Part shown: positions 7,870 to 19,441 of the stretch, piece by piece
How the letters are laid out: the number at the start of each line of letters is the position of its first letter
Numbering within the stretch: the stretch's first letter is position 1
Assembly: GCF_001590795.1 (NCBI RefSeq)
Contig: NZ_JXDL01000001.1
Location: 2,568,019 to 2,632,018 of the forward strand
Direction of reading: 5' to 3'
From: Bradyrhizobium sp. AT1
GTDB taxonomy: Bacteria > Pseudomonadota > Alphaproteobacteria > Rhizobiales > Xanthobacteraceae
DNA: 64,000 bases
The notes under the pieces: model-generated
Database searches by the model: none
What the model was told of the DNA's origin: nothing
The model's input: the letters and a program-made list of their open reading frames with translations, nothing else
Translations under genes and position numbers: made by a program

Positions 7870-8171
7870 GCGCTCCGCGGCGCGTCGGCGGCTGAGGCGA
7901 GTAACGAAGTCTGCGTAGAATGTAGCGTAGTCCGGGTCCCGCGCGATGCTCCCGCATGCGCCTATCCGGGCTGCAGAAATGCTCGCTCCGTCATTCCGGG
8001 GCGGAGACCCACCGCTGCGGGAAGAACCGGCATCCGCCGTGCCCTCTTTCCCTCAATCAGCGGTGGATCGCGCGTCCTGAGGCATCATGCACCTCCGACA
8101 GCCCCTTGCGCGGTGTTCGGCTCTCCAATAGCAATCATGGCGAAAATGTGTGCCGGCGTGAGGAATTCACG
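7870..8171. other. intergenic region with a degenerate repeat
   Basis: A stretch near 7922-7974 resembles a decayed copy of the palindromic element at 7552: GTAGCGTAGTCCGGGTCC at one end and CCTATCCGGGCTGC at the other. The rest should hold the promoter of the coiled-coil gene. I see no further gene. Confidence 0.45.
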
Positions 8172-9578
8172 ATGTGGCTGTTTTTCCTGGTTGCCTGGTT
8201 GGTGCTGCTGGCCGTCATCGCGTTTCTCGCCCAGCAGGCGTTTGGTTACGACATTGCCCATCTGCCCGCCTGGTTCGCGGGGCTTCCCATGCCGCAACGC
8301 ATCACTGTCGGCGCGATCCTGGCGGGGACGCTGACCCTGATCGGCGCTTCCGCCTGGCGACTCTCACGCCAGGACCGCAGCCTGAAGACGCTGCGCGACC
8401 GCCTCAAGAAGACCCGCGAGGACGTCGTCGTCGCCCACGCCCTGCAGAACCATCTCGACGCCACCGTCCAGCATTTGATCGAGAGCGATCCCCGGGAAGC
8501 GGTCTCCGCCCTCCACGACAAGCTCGGCGAGATCGAGCAGCGCGCGCTGCTGCAGCAGGGCCGCAACGAATCCACCGACATGCACGACCAGCTCGCCGAG
8601 ATCCGCCGCCGCCAGCAGGCACTGCGCGAGATGGTCGGCAAGGTCGCCGATCAGCGCCGCGCGGTCGAGCCTGTGTTCACCGAGATCCGCGATCGCCAGA
8701 ACCAGCTCGAACGCTCGCTGCACGACCTCGAGACCGACGACCGCAAGAACAACCTCGCCGACCGGCAGCGCGACATCGCGCGCGACGTGTCGGCGCTGCT
8801 GGGACGGGTGAATGCGGTCCAGGAGACATTTGCGACCCTGAATCAGTACAAGGAGGATCTGGCGAAATCCCACGCCGAGCTTGTGCCGCTGCGATCAACG
8901 GATGCCGGTATCAACGCCCTGATCGGCGAGCTCAGCCTCAGCCACGACCGCCTCGCCAAGAGCATCGACGAGCTCGAGACCCTTGGCGAGACGCCGCTTC
9001 TGGCCCGCGTCGAGACGCTGTCGAAGAACAAGATCGAGATCGAGCAGCGCCTCGCCCGCATCGACGACAGCTTCAACATCCTGAAAACCATTCGGCTCGA
9101 TTTCGAGGAGCTCGGCCAACGCCAGGCCCAGCTCGAACGCTCGCTCGCCGACGTCGAGACCGACCCCGACGGCAAGACTCTGGCAGCGCGACAAAACGCG
9201 CTGAACGATTTCGTCCTGCAGTCCCGCCAGCGCCTCGGCGCGCTACAGGAGACCTTGGCGACACTGAACACCTTCAAAACCGAGCTGTCGAAGTCGCAGG
9301 CCGACCTCGTCCCGCTCAAGGCCCCCGTGTTCGGCATCGAAGCCATGATCGCGGACGTCGGCGCGACGCGGGATCTCCTCGCCAAGACCGTCAGCGAGAT
9401 CGAGGCGAATGGCGAGGAGACGCTGGCCTCGCGCGTCGACGCGCTGACGAAAAGCAAGCGCGAAGTCGAAGACCGCCTTGCCCGCGTCTTCGACAATTTC
9501 AACGCGCTCGACGCCTTGCGCAAGGACATCGGCGGCATCTTCGCGACGATCAGGAACAGCCTGAACCGGATCGGATGA
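8172..9578 (+). CDS. membrane-anchored coiled-coil protein with a 142-aa tandem repeat
   Basis: A 468-aa protein with two N-terminal membrane helices (about 2-24 and 46-62) and a long, charged helical region. That region holds two copies of a module 142 residues apart: QNQLERSLHDLETD at 176 and QAQLERSLADVETD at 318. QETFATLNQYKEDLAKSHAELVPL similarly recurs as QETLATLNTFKTELSKSQADLVPL. The ATG at 8172 is chosen because membrane segments begin at once. No enzyme motif is visible. The architecture suggests a filamentous or spacer protein at the inner membrane. I cannot place it in a named family. Confidence 0.75.
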   Translation: MWLFFLVAWLVLLAVIAFLAQQAFGYDIAHLPAWFAGLPMPQRITVGAILAGTLTLIGASAWRLSRQDRSLKTLRDRLKKTREDVVVAHALQNHLDATVQHLIESDPREAVSALHDKLGEIEQRALLQQGRNESTDMHDQLAEIRRRQQALREMVGKVADQRRAVEPVFTEIRDRQNQLERSLHDLETDDRKNNLADRQRDIARDVSALLGRVNAVQETFATLNQYKEDLAKSHAELVPLRSTDAGINALIGELSLSHDRLAKSIDELETLGETPLLARVETLSKNKIEIEQRLARIDDSFNILKTIRLDFEELGQRQAQLERSLADVETDPDGKTLAARQNALNDFVLQSRQRLGALQETLATLNTFKTELSKSQADLVPLKAPVFGIEAMIADVGATRDLLAKTVSEIEANGEETLASRVDALTKSKREVEDRLARVFDNFNALDALRKDIGGIFATIRNSLNRIG

Positions 9579-9767
9579 GGCGTTGCTTAGGATGGGCAGA
9601 GCGCCTCTCCGAAACATCCAGACACATCACATCTCCGCGCGCCAGAGATATGCCGCTGACATGCCCCGCGCGCGCCGCAACTTGGTCGCATTCGGACGCC
9701 TTTTTGTGAGGCGTGTCTGGGGGCACGGCATGGCCGTGTTTGGGCCAAACCTTCTAGGGGTATCACT

Positions 9768-9962
9768 GTGAAGAAGATTGTAATTGCTCTCGGTGCCACG
9801 CTTGCTCTGGTGACGGCTGCGAACGCTGCGGATCTGCCGCGCCGCCAGCCCGTGCCGGTCTATTCTGAGCAGGCCCCGATCGGCAAGATGCCGATTGGCA
9901 AGAGCCCGGTTGGAAAGGCCCCGATCGGCAAGGCGCCGGGCCCGGTCGCCGCGCGCTACTGA
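9768..9962 (+). CDS. secreted 64-aa protein with PIGKx repeats
   Basis: A GTG start preceded by AGGGG gives a classical signal peptide (MKKIVIALGATLALVTAANA) with likely cleavage after ANA. The mature peptide of about 44 residues carries four contiguous five-residue repeats, P-I/V-G-K-x, at 37-56. It ends GPVAARY. It is basic and proline/glycine-rich, so probably unstructured and exported. The next gene, starting 49 bases later, also encodes an exported protein. Function unknown; a cell-envelope or extracellular peptide is inferred. Confidence 0.75.
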   Translation: MKKIVIALGATLALVTAANAADLPRRQPVPVYSEQAPIGKMPIGKSPVGKAPIGKAPGPVAARY

Positions 9963-10011
9963 CGGGCCGCGCAAGACCAGCGTTAAGCGGCCGACAGTCG
10001 AGGGGCACAGC

Positions 10012-10662
10012 GTGACGAACAAACCTGATCGATCGGGACCCTGCATCCTTGCCGGGTTCGCACTCGCGGCGATGATTGCGTGTACGACGCCCTCGGCCTC
10101 GGCCCACGAAGCGAACAAGCGCGTTGCCGAAGCCAATGCGCTTGCCACGACCGACTCCACGTCGCGGCCGGCGCCGCAATCGACGCGGCGCTCCGTCGCG
10201 CGCGCGGAGAAAGGTCCTTATTACGTCGACTTCCGCGCCCGCACCGCCGCGAGCTGGGGTCACGCCTTCATCTGGTACGGCAAGACCAGTGAGAAGGCTG
10301 TCGAGGTCGCAGGGCTGACGCCGGCCGGCGACACGCTCGCCTATGTGCTCGGCCACATCACTTTCGTGCCGTCGGAGACCGGCGCGAGCTACGGCGATCT
10401 CGATCCGGAATATCTGACCGCGAGCTACCGGGTTTATCTGAACGAGGCCGACGCCAAGCGCGTGTTCGCCTACATCAAGCAGAAGCAGGCGAACTCGCCG
10501 GTGTGGAATGCCGAGACCATGAACTGCACCGGCTTCATCGGCGACATCGCCGAGTTCATGGGCCTCGAGGTCCCCAACCGCTGGCAGCGCCCGGAAAACT
10601 TCGTCAACCGCCTCAAGGAAATGAACGGCGGCCGCCAGATGGTGCGGCTGTCGGCGGAGTAG
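10012..10662 (+). CDS. exported protein, possible permuted papain-like fold
   Basis: A 216-aa protein from a GTG start after GAGGGG, with an N-terminal export signal (hydrophobic 11-23, ASA cleavage near 31, or a weak lipobox at Cys24). The mature part has SWGHAFIWYG with His84 and MNCTGFIGDIAEF with Cys172. His before Cys is the order of circularly permuted NlpC/P60 and Lnb-type (DUF4105) enzymes. Assignment to that fold is inference from these two motifs only. A periplasmic thiol hydrolase or transferase is plausible. Confidence 0.6.
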   Translation: MTNKPDRSGPCILAGFALAAMIACTTPSASAHEANKRVAEANALATTDSTSRPAPQSTRRSVARAEKGPYYVDFRARTAASWGHAFIWYGKTSEKAVEVAGLTPAGDTLAYVLGHITFVPSETGASYGDLDPEYLTASYRVYLNEADAKRVFAYIKQKQANSPVWNAETMNCTGFIGDIAEFMGLEVPNRWQRPENFVNRLKEMNGGRQMVRLSAE

Positions 10663-10681
10663 CGGCTCTCTCCACACGCGG

Positions 10682-10786
10682 TGTCATTGCCCGCGAAGGC
10701 GGGCAATCCAGTATTCCAGAGACAGCAAGGCAGGAACCGACAAGCCGCAGCGTACTGGATGCCCCGGTCAAGCCGGGGCATGACAG
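10682..10786. repeat. composite palindromic repeat
   Basis: TGTCATTGCCCGCGAAGGCG at 10682 and TGCCCCGGTCAAGCCGGGGCATGACA ending at 10786 form two internal hairpins. The outer ends TGTCAT/ATGACA and the inner CCAGTA/TACTGG are complementary, giving a nested palindrome. It follows the exported Cys/His gene and may act as its transcription end. Confidence 0.7.
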
Positions 10787-10810
10787 TGTTAGGTGTGGCG
10801 GTGCTTCCGC

Positions 10811-11400
10811 TCGCCCGTCGGGCAAAACACCCTGCACAATTCTTGCACCCCGGCTGTCAAGTCCCGCTACTCAAAATATTCCACTTTACCGAAATTCGGA
10901 TTTGTCGTACAAGCGACCCACCCTGGCCCGAGACAAGGGGCGGATCGCGATCGTCACGAACCGCGGGCTGGGCAGCGATGGACGCGACGGCGTCGGCGCG
11001 AGGGGCATTGCAGGGCGGGACACCGTGAGCAATCGCCCTTTGGCGCACACGACACGGCGCTGACAGCGTCTTCGCATGGTTTCGGGGGCGAGCACACGCC
11101 ACCCCTCGGATTCCCAGCGAAGACGTGCGCGGACGGTCAAGTCGTGTGGTCCCGACGCCCGAGGTTCTGGCGTCAAGGCTTGCGGTGATGCGGTGGCCGA
11201 CCGGTCCGCGCATCGATCATCCGCAAGGCGACGGGGGCAATAGTGCAATGCTCCCCGAGGAGAGCGCGAAGTACGCCGTAAACCATCGCGCAGGGAAGGC
11301 CGGGCGACCGGCACACCTGTGGTCCACCCCGTGTGCATCTTTTCGCGCACGGATCGCGGGTGCCGCCGGCGCCCGGCCTTCCCTGCGCCCTTGTCCCGAT
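10811..11400 (-). repeat. large dispersed repeat, copy A
   Basis: About 590 bases closely match the reverse complement of 48691-49268. Landmarks in order are the GGGCAAAACAC end at 10820-10830, the AAATATT/TTCGG block, the GATCGCGATCGTCACGA block, and the terminal hairpin GCGCAGGGAAGGCCGGGCG / CGCCCGGCCTTCCCTGCGC. Short frames inside lack ribosome sites and are not conserved between copies, so it is treated as noncoding. No transposase or terminal duplication is visible. Confidence 0.75.
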
Positions 11401-11437
11401 AAGGGCGACGCGACGAAGCAAAGCTCGGGCGAGATGA

Positions 11438-12781
<1,344 letters not shown>

Positions 12782-12806
12782 TCACTGCAAGAGGCGAGAG
12801 CAATTC

Positions 12807-13775
12807 ATGAAAGCCTATGTCTACGGTCCTGAAGGCGCTCGGATTTCCGAGGTCGCTCAACCAAAGCCGAAAGGCACGCAAGTGCTGGTCAAGGTCCGCG
12901 CCTGCGGCCTCAACCGCGCCGACACCGGCATGCGCAGGGGTCACGCCCACGGCGCGGCCGGCGGCGTCGGTGCCGTGCTCGGGATGGAATGGGCCGGCGA
13001 AGTCGCCGAGCTCGGTCCGGATGCCAAGGGCGTCAAGGTCGGCGACCGCATCATGGGCTCGGGCGGCGCGGCGTTCGCGGAGTACACGCTGGCCGACCAC
13101 GGCCGGCTGTTCCGCACGCCCTCCAACATGAATTTCGAGGAAGCGGCCACCCTGCCCGTCGCGCTCGCGACCATGCACAACGCCGTCGTCACAATCGGCG
13201 GCGTGCAGGCGGGCCAGAGCGTGCTGATCCAGGGCGCCAGCTCCGGCGTCGGTCTGATGGCGATGCAGATCGCGCGGCTCAAGGGCGCCAAGCTCGTGGT
13301 CGGCTCGTCGACCGATGCCACCAGGCGCGGCCGGCTGAAGGACTACGGCGCGGACCTCGCGGTCGACAGCTCCGATCCCAAATGGGTCGACGAGGTGTTG
13401 AAGGCCACGAACGGCGAAGGCGTCGACCTCATCGTCGACCAGGTCTCGGGCAAGGTCGCCAATCAGAACCTCGCGGCGACCAAGGTGAAGGGCCGCATCG
13501 TCAATGTCGGCCGACTCGGCGGCACCCACGCCGATTTCAACTTCGACCTGCATGCCGCCCGCCGCATCGACTATGTCGGCGTCACCTTCCGCACCCGCAC
13601 CATCGAGGAGGTCCGCGAGATCTTCGAGGAGGTTCGCAAGGACATCTGGGGCGCGGTGGAATCGCGAAAACTGCAGTTGCCGATCGACAAGGTGTTTGCG
13701 TTCGACCAGATCGACCAGGCGTTCGAGCACATGGAGGCGAACAAGCATCTGGGGAAGATCGTGGTGACGTTGTAA
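12807..13775 (+). CDS. zinc-free MDR quinone oxidoreductase
   Basis: A 322-aa medium-chain dehydrogenase/reductase. GroES-like domain 1-120, then a Rossmann domain with QGASSGVGLMAMQ and AKLVVGSSTD. The Cys/His ligands of catalytic and structural zinc are missing, which marks the NADPH-dependent quinone/enone reductase branch. The start lies 25 bases after the nitronate monooxygenase. Together they suggest detoxification of nitronates and reactive carbonyls or quinones, which is inference from adjacency. Confidence 0.85.
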   Translation: MKAYVYGPEGARISEVAQPKPKGTQVLVKVRACGLNRADTGMRRGHAHGAAGGVGAVLGMEWAGEVAELGPDAKGVKVGDRIMGSGGAAFAEYTLADHGRLFRTPSNMNFEEAATLPVALATMHNAVVTIGGVQAGQSVLIQGASSGVGLMAMQIARLKGAKLVVGSSTDATRRGRLKDYGADLAVDSSDPKWVDEVLKATNGEGVDLIVDQVSGKVANQNLAATKVKGRIVNVGRLGGTHADFNFDLHAARRIDYVGVTFRTRTIEEVREIFEEVRKDIWGAVESRKLQLPIDKVFAFDQIDQAFEHMEANKHLGKIVVTL

Positions 13776-13895
13776 GAAGCGGTGACGGGGACGACGAGAG
13801 CGACCGCGCATTCCTCTCCCGCTCCTGCAACTCACTCGCGACTAACCCTGTGGATCGTCGCTTGATGTTCACCGGGAGGCTGCTAAATCCCCGCC

Positions 13896-15272
13896 ATGAC
13901 CTCCCAGCACGACAAAACCTCGGTCGCCGCGATCTCGATCTTCGCCAGCGGCGGCATGGCGGCGGCCAAATTCGCGGTCGGGATCGCGATCGGCTCGCTG
14001 GCGCTGATCTCCGAGGCGCTGCATTCCTCGATCGACCTGGTCGCGACCATCATCACCTGGGCCGTGGTGCGGGTGTCCGACAAGCCGGCGGACGACGAGC
14101 ACCATTACGGCCACGGCAAGCTCGAGAGCATCTCGGCGCTCGGCGTCACCGCCCTGCTCTACGTGCTCGCCGGCGGCATCCTGGTCGAGTCCTACAGCCG
14201 GCTGCGCGAGGGAACCCCGCCGCCGACCATCTCGGCCGTGCCCTTCGTGGTGCTGGTGATCGACATTCTCGTCAATCTCTGGCGCGCCCGCGCCCTGCAC
14301 CGCGCCGCGCGCGAGACGCGGAGCCAGGCGCTCGCGGCCGACGCGCTGCATTTCGCCTCCGACGTGATGGGCTCGTTCGCCGTGATCGTGGGCCTGATCC
14401 TCGCCGGCCTCGGCTTCTGGTGGGGCGATGCCGCCGCGGCCGGCGCGGTCGCCGTGATGATCGCCCTGCTCGGCCTGCGCATGGCCGGCTCGACCGTGCA
14501 GACCCTGGTCGACCGCGCTCCCGAGGGCGCGCAGGAAAAGGCCACGGCGGCGATCCGCAGCGTGCCCGGCGTGATCGACGTCGAGCGGTTGCGGGTCCGC
14601 ATGGTCGGTGCCACCACCTTCATCGACACCATCGCAAAAGTGCCGCGGACCTATCCGATCGACCGCGTCGAGGAGATCAAGCGCAAGGCGCACGCCGCCG
14701 TCGAGCAGGCATTCGGCGATGCCGACCTCTCCTTCACTCCTGTCCCGGTCGCGCGCGACAACGAGACCGTCCGCGACCGCATCATGGTGATCGCGCGCAA
14801 TTCGGGCCTCGCCATCCACCACGTCACGGTGCACGACCTCGGTGGCAAGCTGATCGTCAGCATCGACCTCGAGGTCGATGGCGGAATGCAGCTCGACGCC
14901 GCCCATGACGTCGCCAACACGCTGGAGCGCAACATCCAGGAGGAGTTCGGCGAGGACGTCGAGGTCGACGTCCATATTGAGCCGTTGGAACCGGAATTGC
15001 CGTTCGGGGTCGATGCCACGCCGGAAAGGGTTCGGACCATCGCCGACGCGTTGACGGAATATGCCGCTGGCGGCGGCGAGATCCACGACATTCATAATGT
15101 CCGCGTCCGCAACACCGATGCCGGCGAGATCGTCAACTTCCACTGCCGCGCCACGCCGTCGATGAGCGTGATCAAGGTGCACGAGCATGTCGACGCGATC
15201 GAGCGGGCGCTGCGGCGCGCGTTCCCGAGCGTGAAGCGCGTCATCAGTCACGCCGAGCCGCCGCGCGCCTGA
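13896..15272 (+). CDS. cation diffusion facilitator with enlarged cytoplasmic domain
   Basis: A 458-aa CDF metal-proton antiporter of the inner membrane. The metal-site helices show EALHSSIDLVATI and DALHFASDVMGS (H-x3-D pairs), and HHYGHGKLES is the loop signature. Usual CDF proteins are about 300 aa. Here about 250 residues follow the six-helix membrane domain, with what look like repeated ferredoxin-like dimerisation units (IHHVTVHDLGGKLIVSIDLEV, then IHDIHNVRVRNTDAGEIVNF). The probable substrate is Zn2+, Fe2+ or Mn2+; it cannot be fixed from sequence. The gene stands alone. Confidence 0.88.
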   Translation: MTSQHDKTSVAAISIFASGGMAAAKFAVGIAIGSLALISEALHSSIDLVATIITWAVVRVSDKPADDEHHYGHGKLESISALGVTALLYVLAGGILVESYSRLREGTPPPTISAVPFVVLVIDILVNLWRARALHRAARETRSQALAADALHFASDVMGSFAVIVGLILAGLGFWWGDAAAAGAVAVMIALLGLRMAGSTVQTLVDRAPEGAQEKATAAIRSVPGVIDVERLRVRMVGATTFIDTIAKVPRTYPIDRVEEIKRKAHAAVEQAFGDADLSFTPVPVARDNETVRDRIMVIARNSGLAIHHVTVHDLGGKLIVSIDLEVDGGMQLDAAHDVANTLERNIQEEFGEDVEVDVHIEPLEPELPFGVDATPERVRTIADALTEYAAGGGEIHDIHNVRVRNTDAGEIVNFHCRATPSMSVIKVHEHVDAIERALRRAFPSVKRVISHAEPPRA

Positions 15273-15512
15273 CGCGGCGCACGCGACGAAGACTGTGCGA
15301 GGAGTCACACGTTCTCGTTTCGGACTCCTGGCGGACGTAGGTTTGCGGACGCACGATGCGCAAATTGCGCGCTGGATAAGAATAAATTCGCGTTAACGAT
15401 TCGTTGACTCTCGACAGCCCGCGAAAACTGGATTCAAATCGCTGTGATTCGGAAGCGATGTGGGGCTGCTTCCGGACTTCAGTTGCAAGCTGGTTTTCAG
15501 GGGGCCGAAGGC
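15273..15512. other. intergenic leader of the PleC-like kinase
   Basis: 240 bases with an AT-rich patch (AAGAATAAATTCGCGTTAACGATTCG near 15378) that is the likely promoter. The sequence GCGTTAACGATTCGTTGAC around 15391-15408 is also suggestive of CtrA half-sites (TTAA), but spacing was not matched exactly. GGGGGCCGAAGG precedes the kinase start. Confidence 0.3.
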
Positions 15513-17843
<2,331 letters not shown>

Positions 17844-17846
17844 AGC

Positions 17847-18740
17847 CTACAGCTGCAACGACGGCGCCACTTCGCGCGCGACGTTGACCAGCGCCGCGAT
17901 CAGCGGCGTCATCGGATCGCGCTGCGGGATCACCATGCCGATGCTGTAGTTGACGTCGGGATCGACGATCGGGATCGAGCGCACCGTGTCGGACAGGCCG
18001 AGCGTCTCGGCGAGCTTGGCCGGCATTACGCTCGCCCAGCGTCCCGTCTTGACATGGGTGAACAGCACCAGCAGCGAATTCGAGGTCAGTGTCGGCGTCG
18101 CCTCGGCGCCGACCGAGCGCAGCGCGCGGTCGATGATGCGGCGGTTCTGCATGTCGGGCGTCAGCAGGCAGAGCGGCACCTGCCCGACCTCCTTCCACGT
18201 CACCGTCTCGCGGTCACCGAACATCGCGTCCGGCGCGGTCAGCAGACGATAGCTCTCGTTGTAGAGCGGAATGGTGCGCACCTTGCCGATCGGCTCGTTC
18301 TCGATATAGGTCAGCCCCGCATCGACCTCGAGATTTTCCAGCAGACCCAGCACCTCCGACGAGGTGGTCGACTGGATGCGGAAACGCACCTCGGGGTGCC
18401 TTGCGCGAAACGGCGTCGTCAGCGCGGCGACCATGCCGAGCACTGTCGGGATCGCCGCAATGCGGATCTCGCCGGAGAGCTGGTGCTTCAGCCCGTTGAT
18501 CTCCTCGCGCATCGCGCGCGCATCGCCCACGATCCGCCGCGCCCAGTCGAGCGCGCGCTCGCCTTCTGGCGTAAAGCCCTGGAAACGCGACCCGCGCTGG
18601 ACCAGCATCACGCCGAGGATCTCCTCGAGCTGCTTGAGCCCGGTCGACATCGTCGGTTGCGTCACGCCGCAGACCTCCGCAGCGCGTCCAAAATGACGCT
18701 CCTTCGCCAGCGCCAGCAGCAGTTCAAGCTTGTCGATCAA
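17847..18740 (-). CDS. LysR-family regulator of formate dehydrogenase
   Basis: A 297-aa LysR regulator. The N-terminal winged helix-turn-helix (HFGRAAEVCGVTQPTMSTGLKQLE cut here to its core AAEVCGVTQPTMS) is followed by a periplasmic-binding-like effector domain. It is divergent from fdsG across a 224-base region holding a long dyad. Position next to fdsGBA-fdhD-fdsD is the usual place of the formate-responsive activator FdsR. The effector, formate or a precursor, is inferred. Confidence 0.88.
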   Translation of the reverse strand: MIDKLELLLALAKERHFGRAAEVCGVTQPTMSTGLKQLEEILGVMLVQRGSRFQGFTPEGERALDWARRIVGDARAMREEINGLKHQLSGEIRIAAIPTVLGMVAALTTPFRARHPEVRFRIQSTTSSEVLGLLENLEVDAGLTYIENEPIGKVRTIPLYNESYRLLTAPDAMFGDRETVTWKEVGQVPLCLLTPDMQNRRIIDRALRSVGAEATPTLTSNSLLVLFTHVKTGRWASVMPAKLAETLGLSDTVRSIPIVDPDVNYSIGMVIPQRDPMTPLIAALVNVAREVAPSLQL

Positions 18741-18836
18741 CCGGTCGTCCCCTCGAATTCTGTTGTGGCACGCAAGCTAGCATGCCGGGCCTGCACCAAC
18801 ACGCAAAAACCGGCAGCCGATACAACTTTCATCAGC

Positions 18837-18876
18837 ATTCCGTATCGATCGATCGCGGTTGCAAATCGATCGGAAT
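18837..18876. promoter_or_regulatory. dyad operator between lysR and fdsG
   Basis: ATTCCG-T-ATCGAT at 18837-18849 mirrors ATCGAT-CGGAAT at 18865-18876, giving 12-base arms with one unpaired T and a 15-base centre. It is 88 bases before fdsG and 96 before the LysR start. That suits a LysR recognition site serving both directions. Confidence 0.5.
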
Positions 18877-18964
18877 TCGCAATCGCAGCACGGGACGGCT
18901 TTATTGATCTTCGAATGATTCCAACTAGTTTGGCCTGAGGAAACGCTCTGGTTGAGAACGAAGA

Positions 18965-19441
18965 ATGACAGCGGTTTTTGAGCCTTGGAACGAGACGCGC
19001 GGCGCTGAGATCATCGGCGAACATGCCAACCAAGAGGGCGCGACGCTGGTCATCCTGCATGCCCTACAGGAGGCGTTCGGCTACGTGCCGGAGGCGGCCA
19101 TTCCCATGGTGGCGCAAGCGCTCAATCTGTCTCGCGCCGAAGTGCATGGCGTGTTCACGTTCTATCATGACTTCCGCCACAAGCCGGCCGGCCGCCACGT
19201 GCTGAAGCTGTGCCGCGCGGAGGCCTGCCAGGCCGCGGGCGGCGATGCGCTGGCGGCGCACGCCGAAGCAAAGCTCGGCGTGTTGCTAGGCAACACCACG
19301 CCCGACGATCGCGTCACGCTGGAGCCGATCTATTGCCTCGGCCTGTGCGCGACCGCTCCGTCGGCGATGCTCGACGGCCGCCTGATCGGCCGGCTCGATC
19401 AGAAGCGCCTCGATGCCCTCGTTGCGGAGGCCCAGCGATGA
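18965..19441 (+). CDS. fdsG: NAD-dependent formate dehydrogenase gamma subunit
   Basis: A 158-aa NuoE-like subunit binding one [2Fe-2S] cluster through Cys83, Cys88, Cys124 and Cys128 (LCRAEACQAAGG and YCLGLCATAP). It passes electrons from the catalytic subunit toward the FMN site. It is first in the fdsGBA-fdhD-fdsD operon, and its stop overlaps the fdsB start (ATGA). Length and cysteine spacing are normal for the family. Confidence 0.95.
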   Translation: MTAVFEPWNETRGAEIIGEHANQEGATLVILHALQEAFGYVPEAAIPMVAQALNLSRAEVHGVFTFYHDFRHKPAGRHVLKLCRAEACQAAGGDALAAHAEAKLGVLLGNTTPDDRVTLEPIYCLGLCATAPSAMLDGRLIGRLDQKRLDALVAEAQR

